Below, piece after piece: positions 55,869 through 64,000 of a DNA stretch of 64,000 bases. The translations under genes and the position numbers were made by a program. The notes under the pieces were generated by a model that was given only the letters and a program-made list of their open reading frames with translations, was not told where the DNA came from and made no database searches. The stretch spans positions 6,730,710 through 6,794,709 of the forward strand of contig OY744467.1 in the NCBI GenBank assembly GCA_963556145.1. The letters run 5' to 3'. Each line of letters starts with the position of its first letter. Within the stretch, counting starts at the first letter, position 1. This DNA comes from Hygrocybe punicea. Its lineage: Eukaryota > Basidiomycota > Agaricomycetes > Agaricales > Hygrophoraceae.

Positions 55869-58842
55869 AATGCCTCCCAAGAAGTCCACTGTCATGAAAT
55901 CAAACTCAAAAGCAAAACCCAAGGCCACCATGTATGTGTCCCTATTTTACTCGGTATTACTGAAGTCTCTATTGCATGCACTAAAGACGGCCTTCTGCAA
56001 CAATTGAGAAGTGAAAGAAAATTATCAAGACTTGGGCTGATGATGATATGTATGTGTCATCGTTTTAATCGTTATCTATTTTTGACCAATGGACAGTGTG
56101 GCTTTGTCCAATGCTAATGATGATGCTGTCAGTATTCAAAGCACAGGCAGTGTAATGGCACCATCAATGCTCACAAGGTATCTATAATCACACATCATTG
56201 TTATCCAACATCAGTTAACAAATATTGATATCCTAGGTATTCCGTCAAGCTCCGCAACATTAAAGCTGTGTTAGTGTTTCAATCTCAAACATATCTAACA
56301 TGATGCCAATTTGTTACAGTGGGAAGAAGCATCAAATGTCATCTCCCAATGTCACAGACAACGACGACGCTGTGTAAATAGTTCTCATAGGTGTTGTTTC
56401 ATCATTGACAGGTTATCCATAGTAAAATGCCTGCCCCCTCCAAGAAATTGAAACCTGCATCTAATCAATCACAAGACGATGAGGAAGAGGAGGAAGAGGA
56501 AGAGGATTATGGTTCCAAGTGAGTTGTTCGGTTATCATAGACACATCATTCAAACAAATCGTTTGACTGTTTAGGCATCGTTGCAAAGTAGCCTTAATGA
56601 AGAACCCCAATAAGGCAATTTTGTGTGTATCTTATGTGCGGATATGAATATTCCCATTCATTAATCATAACAATATTTCTAATACTCCATCCAAGAAGTC
56701 CAAGTCCACGAAAGCCATCATGCTCGATGATACTGACGATGATAAAGGCTCCAGTGGTGATGAAGGAGATCTGACCTATGCGCAGATGCAGATCACCAGG
56801 TGTGTTGGATGTTATTACACCATAGTGTTTGATGTAGATGTCATGAATCTAGCTTACCATCTCTGAACGTTGATGAGTCCGATATTGGCACGAGGGATCC
56901 TCAACTTGTTGACACCTACCAAGACCGCATCAACATCAAGTATGCCATTGCAGTCATACCCTTGTCAATTAGTCATAACTATATAGGGCAGCAGCGATGG
57001 TATCTTGGTCCAGTGCAATTGGAAATGGCAACCCACAGTTCAGTGATATTATCACTGACATCTACAAGATCAACAGAAAGTACATTATTCCAGATACAAT
57101 TTGAGGTTGATCCAGTCAATTCATTTGATATAATATAGGTTATTGCTTTCCGCCATTACATTTGATAGATCTGGGAGGTACTCTAATCTCTCTCGTGATA
57201 ACCCTGCCCATATTTCCACTGGTGCTTTTGGTCGCAACTTCTTTCATGCAGTCGGAGGTGGAATGCCAACGATCTTTACATTGGTCATCATAGTGGAGTC
57301 CTGCTTTCTTGATGAGCCCAAGATTGGTGGCAATACAAAGCCAGTCAAGGTTATACAGGGTGCACTACTTCAAGGAGAATGGGAGCGATATGTCGGTGCC
57401 ATTGGAATGGTGATTCACGAGTCCGAATTTCGGGCCCAACTGTATAAGGACTATGTGTCCTTCTCAATGACCACAGCAAGTGGAATGGATACATCTCCTA
57501 GTTTGTGCATTAATCATTTCTAGTTGTAATTTTTAATCGATTTTCATAGAGGCATTAACATCCAAAAATGTACAACTTATTCCATTCACTCGTCGACCCA
57601 CTCCAGCTTATCATAAGGCTGCTCTATCATTTTACAATATTGGTAAGCATCCGGTTGTCTAATATAAATTGATATCTTAAGCATGTGTTGTCAGTGCCCA
57701 TCTACGATGCACGCAAAGTCAGAGTGGACTTCATGTCCACTCTCATATCGCTCCAGCTAGGGATGACCACGGGTTTGGGTCAACCCGCGGTATTACCAAA
57801 ACGGGTTGCGCGGGTACGGGTAGGGTGTTTGGTTTCGTCACCCATGACCATACCGTGACCAGTACCCACAGTTTGGCGGTGTGTCATGGGTTCATCACAC
57901 AACCACCACAACCACCTCGACGGCTACCACCAAGGGCGAGCAAGCGCGCGGCGACCAGACGTCCGACCAGAACAGTCAAAGGAAGGAGCAGGGAAGCGGC
58001 CAGGGGGTGGTGCTCCCACTTCCCGGCCTAGGTAAGTCTCAATTTCTGATCAAGTAATGAACTGTAGCTAACTACGCTATGACAACAACAACAACAGCAT
58101 GGGGCAACAGCACGCAACGACAATGACGCGTCGCCCTCTAGTCCACCTCGCGGACACACAACAACAACAATGCGTGCCCCTCTTGTCCACCTTGCGGACA
58201 AGCAACAACGACGACGCACCCCCTCTCGTCCACCTCGTGGACACGCAACAACAACAACAATGCGTCCCCCGGCCCAGGCCTTTGTCCACCTCGTGGACAC
58301 GCAACAATGACGCGTCCCCCTTCGTCCACCTCGCGGACACGCAACAGCGACAACGGCGACGCGTCCCCCTCTCGTCCCCCTCCTGTCCACCTCGCAGACG
58401 CGCTACAACGCATCCGACGGCACATGCCCCCCTTGTTCCCCATGTTGATCACCTCGCGGACAAGCACGTCGCGTCAATTGACGCCGGCGCTGCATCTGCG
58501 AGGTTGCAGAGCGGAACGGGGGCTGTGGTGGACGGCGGGACGCGACGGTACACCACAGGTAAGGTGTACCGTCGTGACCCATGGATGTTCGGGTGCGGTG
58601 CGGGTCAAAACCGCCCCGGGTAAGGTGTTCACGGGTACGGGTGCGGTGTCAGCCGAGCCGACCCGTTCAAGACCCATGGTCATCCCTAGCTCCAGCAACT
58701 ACCCATCTTCCCGCACAATATCCCTGCAGGATCCTGTGTCATTGTTGGACATACGATCAATACATTCAAGCATGTGGATGACATCATGAAGAGCATTTCA
58801 CTCAATGTGCAATGGGTCATGGTCTTGGGAGTGCCGAAATGA
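55869..58842 (+). CDS. Multi-exon hypothetical gene, last part split by hAT-2
   Basis: Starts PPKKSTVMKSNSKAKPKATM at the ATG at 55869 (followed by GTATGT), then several very small exons of Lys/Ser/Asp-rich sequence (56420-56520 with an E-run, 56695-56800 with DDTDDDKGSSGDEGDL). The first large exon is 57143-57500 (ITFDRSGRYSNL, HISTGAFGRNFFHAVGGGMP, GALLQGEWERYVGAIGMVIH). Next come NVQLIPFTRRPTPAYHKAA and VPIYDARKVRVDFMSTLISL, where hAT-2 interrupts. After it the frame resumes in QLPIFPHNIPAGSCVIVGHT, INTFKHVDDIMKSISLNVQW, VMVLG and stops at 58840. The family (VP.YDAR...P.G....VG.T......L...W...LG) recurs in Agaricomycetes; function unknown. The insertion in coding sequence should abolish the C terminus. 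Confidence 0.55.
57758..58688. mobile_element. hAT-like non-autonomous element hAT-2 (931 bp)
   Basis: Termini TAGGGATGACCACGGGT and ACCCATGGTCATCCCTA are inverted (one mismatch). The 8-bp direct repeat GCTCCAGC flanks it at 57750-57757 and 58689-58696. Sub-terminal CGGGTTG.GCGGGTACGGGTA words are also partly inverted near 58600-58660. Removing it joins the host exon in frame. TAGGG termini and the 8-bp duplication indicate the hAT superfamily. No transposase inside. Confidence 0.9.
58125..58460 (+). repeat. Minisatellite inside hAT-2 (unit about 35-50 bp)
   Basis: GTCCACCTCGCGGACACGCA followed by ACAACAACAATGCGTCCCCC recurs about eight times; CCTCGCGGACA... contains a self-complementary TCCACCTCGTGGA core. 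Confidence 0.85.
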
Positions 58843-59015
58843 TTTCCTCACATATCATCATATATATTTGTATTTTACCTCTGTCTTGTGAATAAATGCG
58901 AACCGTTCCATTGATTGTACAAATGATATTACAAATATGAGTATGGACTTTTGATGTCAACCAACCATTTATAAAAAAACCCTGCAAAAGTGTCTGCCAA
59001 AGACCCAATGGGTGC

Positions 59016-60759
59016 TCAAGCCAATTTCGGACCTGACTTCATGTTGGACCAGAGGCTGCAGGTGTGATATCGTTCAACCTCATTCATGAAATATGAAACA
59101 GTGTCTGTTTTGGAGTCCACAATGAGCGATATGTCCATACGGCAAAAGACACTCATCGATGGTTTTCCACCAACCATATTGGACTCTATCGCATAAAGCC
59201 CTTCGTAGGTCTTTTGGACAAAATCGAAGAACTCGTTTCTGCCTTGCTCTCGAATAGAAATGGCGCCCCTGTCTGGATTGCACGCGACCATCTTCAATAG
59301 AGTCCCCTACATTTGAAATATTCTGACAAAGGTAAGACAATCTGCATATGATATGACAAGTGAAAATGAAGGGCACTCACTTTAACTCATCCAAGGTATA
59401 GAAACTTGAAACGATATCCCACTTCCAAGACTTGCTTTCCATGTTGTACAGGGTGTGCACCATATACACGACCTTTCCACCAACTGAAAACACACGCCAT
59501 TCACCCATCTTACTCAGTGGTTCGATGTATGTTTGCCCAAACCAACGCGAACCTGGAACTTCACAGTTGTGACGCATGTATTCCCAATTTCGCTTGGGGT
59601 CACCAGGTAATAGGACGTGATGACCGGTGTCGCTGTGTATCCGTTTCAAGACAATATTCGGTGGGAATTGGTCGCCATTGTTTAATAGTTTTGCTTGGGG
59701 GCATATCGTATGCATTATGTTTAAAGTGACATAAAGCAAATTTTGATTTTGTATCCATTTTGAATGGACCGTGTTCATCTGCTTCGGAGGCGGCCAGATG
59801 TGTACCGTTCGACAGAGGTCGTCCATGCCAGTCATGAAAATCGACACATTTTCCAGTGTCAATCTGTATTGGTTACCGCTGTCAAGACATCAGTATAATG
59901 CAGCGAAAATGGAGCAATATTAATTAAAGCGATGTCAATCTTACATGTATGACATTCCCATATCCACACCACCAAATACACAATCTGCCGATGCCAACTT
60001 TTGCCACGTATCGCCTTTGCCTTGATAGCGAAGTATTGCGTGAAGGAACTCGGGCCAAAACATGTATTTGACATTGAAGCGCCAGGCTCCATCCTCATGA
60101 TGTGGTCGCATACTGATATAAACCTGTTTGTTGTGAAACGCCTTTCAGTGTTAACCATCCATAAATTAAACAATATACATTACCCATTCTTGAATACATG
60201 CTGAATAGTGACTCTTGTATGATTTGATGATATGGACGTAACCATCAAGATGGGAAATGGTGTCGAGTTCAATTTTGGAAATGGTCATGGTGATGAAGAC
60301 AAGATCATTAACAGCTGCAGCTTTGCTTGCGATACGAGTGGTTGGGTCAAGGATAAAGAGGATTTTGAAAACATGGCCATCATTGTTGCTTAATGTGGTT
60401 ATACGGCGTTCATTGTTGCTTACGGTGGTTGGCGGTTCCATTTTACAGTCAGATGATGTTTCCATCTCAGAGTCGGATGATGGTGTTTCGGGTGGAAGGA
60501 GATTGAGTTTGGCGGCTGTCGCATTGCGGACACCCTGCGAATTTTCATGTATGTCGTGACCAAGACATACTGATTGCGGACAGATTCCAGACGAAATGCA
60601 TTTTGGATGTTGCCGCACAGATCCGGCATGTCGTTGGCATGAGCCACCTTCCTTCTTCCACAGAAGACATTTTGTCTTGGGAGAATCGCATTTTCGACCA
60701 GGGCAGATGTGCATGCAAAGTTCATAACTGTTTCCTTTCCAATACTTGGCTTTTGGCAT
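59016..60759 (-). CDS. Multi-copy Agaricomycete protein with ATP-grasp-like blocks and a Cys-rich N terminus
   Basis: Starts at the ATG at 60759 (PKAKYWKGNSYELC), with a cluster of at least eight Cys (CPGRKC, CLLW, CQRH, CISSGICPQSVC), then an acidic stretch SSDSEMETSSD. A short intron (about 60190-60145) leads to QVYISMRPHHEDGAWRFNVK, YMFWPEFLHAILRYQGKGDT and CVFGGVDMGMSYM. The next exon (59862-59377) has NIVLKRIHSDTGHHVLLPGD, RWFGQTYIEPLSKMGEWRVF and SVGGKVVYMVHT. The last (59310-59016) has MSVFCRMDISLIVD and SYFMNEVER. An IVLKR lysine, an EWRVF..GG..V strand, then a D and an NE pair follow the order of ATP-grasp nucleotide and metal ligands. Inference only. Exons look intact. Confidence 0.5.
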
Positions 60760-60830
60760 GTCGTGGGACCTAGACAGGAATTGGAGTCAGTGGTATGAAG
60801 GAACAGACACAGACATAATGAAGACATCAA

Positions 60831-61089
60831 TACCTTAATGATTGAGTAATTTTAGGATGATTGCTAGAGGATGGTGACGATTCCACAAACCTTCTAATTA
60901 TAAGATGTCGGAATTATGTCACCTGACAAGAGTGGCAATAATAAAACAACAAACACATGCCAAACACGTTGAGCAGCAATGGAATCATTTAAATGTCTTG
61001 AAAGAGTAATATCCACTGAACAGATCGGACGTGTTTGGTGTTTTCGGTGGAGATGTTTGGTGGATGTCAACCAACCATTATGAGGAGAT
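60831..61089. other. Short intergenic stretch
   Basis: No gene; begins to show TGTTTGGTG words from 61030. Confidence 0.4.
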
Positions 61090-61620
61090 ATACTACACCA
61101 AAATCATCAAACATGTTCGGTGTGTTTGGTGGACATGTTCGGTGGATGTCTGCCAACTGTTGTGACTAGATATACTACACCGAACACATCGAACATGTTC
61201 GGTGTGTTTGGTGGACATGTTCGGTGTGTTTGGTGGACATGTTCGGTGTGTTTGGTGGACATGTTCGGTGTGTTTGGTGGACATGTTCGGTGTAGTATAC
61301 CTAGCTGTATCAATCCAACAACGCCCACCGAACACACCGAACATATTCGATGTGTTCGGTGTAGTATATCTAGTAACAACAGTTGGCAGACATCCACCGA
61401 ACATGTCCACCAAACACACCGAACATGTTTGATGTGTTTGGTGTAGTATATCTAGTCTTAACGGTTGGTTTTCATCCACCGAACATCTCCACCGAACACA
61501 TTGAACATGTTCGATGTGTTCGGTGTAGTATATCTAGTCATACCGATTGATGGACATCCACCAAATATGTCCGGTGACCGAACACACCAAACAACATGTT
61601 TGGTGTAGTATATCTAGTCC
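61090..61620. repeat. Palindromic minisatellite built on TGTTCGGTGTGTTTGGTGGACA (unit 22 bp)
   Basis: 61195-61290 has at least four exact head-to-tail copies of ACATGTTCGGTGTGTTTGGT + GG. The flanks (61110-61190; 61320-61620) carry the same words in both orientations together with a TGTAGTATATCTAGT word in alternating direction, making a set of nested inverted repeats. Open frames on both strands (VFGGHVRC/TPNMSTKHTEHV) are artefacts. Confidence 0.9.
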
Positions 61621-61999
61621 TTCTACATCCATCCAACAAGTCAGACTTGTTGTGCTTTTCCGTCAACAGACCAGTCCGTGAATATTCATTGAACAAATTA
61701 ACTTGATTTATTGCCTTACCAACTGAAAAATATTCAATGCGCTGCACATGTCGGTTTTCTGCGTGCAAGTACTAGCTTTGGACAACTTCTAAGCTCAAGC
61801 CACATCAAAAACATAAATAAATAGATCTGTTGTTTATGCATGCAAAGAAGCTGAACATGAGGTCGAACATGTGGCGATTGATCTGGTCACATGGTTGTGA
61901 CATCTGTATTCATAGTCTGGAGCGTTGAGTAATAAATCCACCCCTTTCTTTTGCTCTCAAATCACCTCACACGTCGACCAAAAAACTTTTATTTCATCT
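61621..61999. other. Intergenic stretch
   Basis: No gene; possible upstream region of the gene at 62000 (pyrimidine-rich TTTCTTTTGCTCTC before the ATG). Confidence 0.4.
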
Positions 62000-62938
62000 A
62001 TGATGTCCTTGCCCATCATCAAAACCTCGACTGCTGCCATCAATCCTGCGGCCTTCAAGTACTGGCCTGATGCGCCGCCCAAAAAGCTGCAGGAGCTACA
62101 TCGCATCTTCCAAATCCAGTACATAGTCCCGCCTAAGATTCCGGCACCTAACAAGGAATCCGGCACTGTTCCTGTATTTTCTCGTAATCTCTATGTCCTG
62201 AAGACACACCCCCACGATGCCACCGCCCGAGGCGAGTTATGGCGTGAAATGCCCAAATGATATGAGGAACCACTCTGTCGCGTGATTTATCAAATGGATA
62301 TGTACATCTACGCGACAGCAGCCATCACATACAACAAGGCACCCCACTACTCGCCGGACTACGTCAAAAACGATAAGGAAGGGACCAATTTACTTTGGGA
62401 TTACCTCAAATATACCGACACTGTCATGGATGAAATTTGGGCAGAGGTCTTGGTGGTAAAACGGGCAAACGAGGTTACCCGTGACTGGCAAAGCAAAATC
62501 TTTGATGATTGGCTCCTGAAAAAATTTTATGTTGGGAAACATTCTCCATTGGCTTTTGATTCAACATGGCACTGTGAACACCAAGATCAAGCCTGAGGAC
62601 CTAGGTGAGTATATATATGCATTTCTGGCCAAACGAATTCTCACGTCTGGCATCATAGATTGGGCAAAATACGATGAATCCATGCCAGCATGGCACAGTG
62701 GAACCTCTGCAAATTGGTTGTTCAGTAGGCTTCCGGATGCCACAAAGCTCAAAATCATTGGTCAGGTTATTGCTTGGTGTAAAGGACATAGTGTCCTCGT
62801 CGATGTCGATGTGGCGGACAATGATGAAGGTGTGATCTAGAATTACATGTGTGATTGTGCTAATGATATAATACATTTGCACAGAGGAGCTGGTTCCCCA
62901 GGGCAAGGGCAAGGGAAAAGCCAAGTAAAAATTGGTCA
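62000..62938 (+). pseudogene. Hypothetical gene with a nonsense codon and a frameshift
   Basis: From the ATG at 62000: TSTAAINPAAFKYWPDAPPK, LQELHRIFQIQYIVPPK, then TGA at 62258 (after REMPK). The same frame continues through MDMYIYATAAITYNKAPHYS and EIWAEVLVVKRANEVTRDWQ to LAFDSTW. Near 62570 the reading shifts to KIKPEDLGEYIYAFLAKRIL and AWHSGTSANWLFSRLPDATK, with an intron at about 62828-62884 and a basic end GKGKGKAK. The phase-consistent protein-like sequence on both sides of the TGA marks a recently broken gene of unknown family. Confidence 0.5.
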
Positions 62939-62949
62939 AAAAACAGAAG

Positions 62950-63531
62950 GCATCTGCTGGTTTGTACAAATTTTCAACCATAGCAGTGTATAGATGTATT
63001 ATACCGGTCTTCTATGTATATATATACAAGTCTGGGACATGAAATTGTTGCAGATTTAAGTTGGCAATCCATTGGGTACACTACTGAGGTGCTCTGTACC
63101 AATTATCTAAGAAATCGGCGGACCGGTTATGGAGAAAGAGTCCATGCAAGTTGGGGGGGAATCTGTGTTAATGTGGGAAATTAGTCCGAGTTTGGCTTCT
63201 AATTATCATGTGATGATGGCATCAATTATGATTCATAATCAAGTTGTTTGGTCATGTTTACTTGTCTGATATGGGTTATGAGACTCCTTCTGGCCTCAAT
63301 TCTCATAACTGTACTGTGGTCATTCTGCACTTTATGTGCCTCTATAGACTCTTTTATTGATACATGTATTCAACTCTGGTCACCATCTAAAGTGTACTTG
63401 TGGCCATGGAGTCTTCAACAGTGCCTGATTCCACTCCACTGGTCATGATTGTCCGTATGAGATATTTGTAAATCTAAATTTCATCACAATGGTGTTGATC
63501 ATGAATGAATTACAAGTGTACTGGCAATAGT
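62950..63531. other. No gene recognised
   Basis: Only short frames; includes GGCGGACCGGTTATGGAG, similar to the inverted GCTCCAAAACCGGTCCACC at about 45449. Confidence 0.4.
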
Positions 63532-64000
63532 TCACATCTGATTAAGACATGTAGGACATTCATAACAGTCCCACTGTGTCTGGATCATCTCATCCACAAA
63601 CTCTGCACCCAGCAACTGTCTCCAATCATTTGGAGCCACCTCTTTATCAGCCCAGTCACGAGCCTTCTCAATCTTTCGTCCAGTACCAGCCACATGCCAG
63701 TCCTTCTGCTGATCCCGACCTTGGCCATTTGAACCCCTGAAAATTGGCACGCTCTGTGTCAACTTATCCAAATCATTCAGCTCCCGAAGTGTCACTTCAA
63801 TGGGCCCTGTGAGGCATCCCTCATGAAGCCATTCTTCACAGTAAACGCAAAAACGTTGGAGATCCTTGCTTGGACTGTAGACTCTCTTGCAACAGCCTTT
63901 CTGAATCCTCTGAGCAGCAAGTCCTTCAGTTAATAACAGCTTTCACTGCCATGTTTAGCCACTCACCATCACCTCAAGATTCTTGTTTAGGAAGTTGACC
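63532..64000 (-). pseudogene. Second copy of the BAH-PHD gene's PHD exon, running off the window
   Basis: On minus the sequence from 64000 matches 49551-49894 at roughly 95 per cent by eye: GTCAACTTCCT.AACAAGAA, then a PHD block KDLQRFCVYCEEWLHEGCL, LRELNDLDKLTQSVPIFRGS and GTGRKIEKARDW. Unlike the first copy it continues into ADKEVAPNDWRQLLGAEFVD and QTQWDCYECPTCLNQM. The extra WDCYECPTC cysteines complete the zinc-binding set. Stops upstream of the PHD block in the visible part suggest an intron or damage; the rest lies beyond the edge. Confidence 0.6.

Noticed and set aside
1..64000. tRNA, rRNA or other structured RNA genes
   Set aside because: None recognised by eye; weak cloverleaf-like stretches were not supportable without a covariance-model search.

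Overview
This window reads as a transposon-saturated stretch of an Agaricomycete (mushroom-forming basidiomycete) nuclear genome. Coding stretches are broken by introns of about 40-60 nt with GTRNGT donors and CTNAY branch sites. Several gene families typical of, and to my knowledge largely confined to, basidiomycete fungi are present: a KDZ transposase with its satellite genes, a Plavaka-type transposase, and Tc1/mariner-like DDE elements. I see no housekeeping gene. Most genes belong to mobile elements, to families that travel with them, or to unidentified multi-copy families, and most carry stops or insertions.

Layout. 0-3.2 kb: a damaged gene with a P-loop NTPase region and a restriction-endonuclease-like C-terminal region (Crinkler-like architecture). 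3.4-6.3 kb: transposase relics and an unidentified two-exon relic. 7.2-7.4 kb: an LTR-like promoter. 8.0-11.0 kb (minus): a SAM-like fragment and an internally deleted Plavaka transposase whose last exon is split by a hAT-like element (8742-9913, 8-bp target duplication). 11.1-13.0 kb: a palindromic minisatellite and a purine/pyrimidine-switched G/C-rich block. 13.7-15.8 kb: a stop-ridden gene of a multi-copy fungal family. 17.1-33.85 kb: a composite KDZ element bounded by about 70-bp inverted repeats, with an HMG-like gene (minus), a PHD-like gene (plus) and the KDZ transposase (plus). Two complete TIR elements (TE-A 19243-22040; TE-B 24630-28486) sit inside introns of two of those genes, and TE-B itself carries a third element (TE-C).

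34.2-45.4 kb: an array of about 145-bp tandem repeats is split by three copies (U1, U2, U3) of a 3.6-4.3 kb unit arranged head-to-tail and then inverted, making a large mosaic palindrome centred near 40756. Each unit has a minisatellite, a TTAGGG-type motif, conserved hairpins, and CTG-rich and GTCCCC-rich blocks. 45.9-51.9 kb: a KDZ-associated BAH-PHD relic, dispersed repeats and a truncated Ty3-like retrotransposon (LTR, primer-binding site, Gag). 53.35-53.92 kb: a MITE whose ends match TE-A. 54-64 kb: three multi-copy fungal hypothetical genes, one split by a second hAT-like element (57758-58688), a minisatellite, a broken gene, and a second, inverted copy of the PHD exon running off the end.

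The most notable observations are (1) the mosaic palindromic unit at 34.9-45.1 kb and (2) two different Tc1/mariner-like elements with the same layout, a plus-strand DDE transposase converging on a second gene whose product seems to end in a SAM-like segment. Both of these elements lie in introns of KDZ-element genes. Exon joins were deduced by eye from frame and splice consensus, and family names come from recognised motifs, not from database searches.
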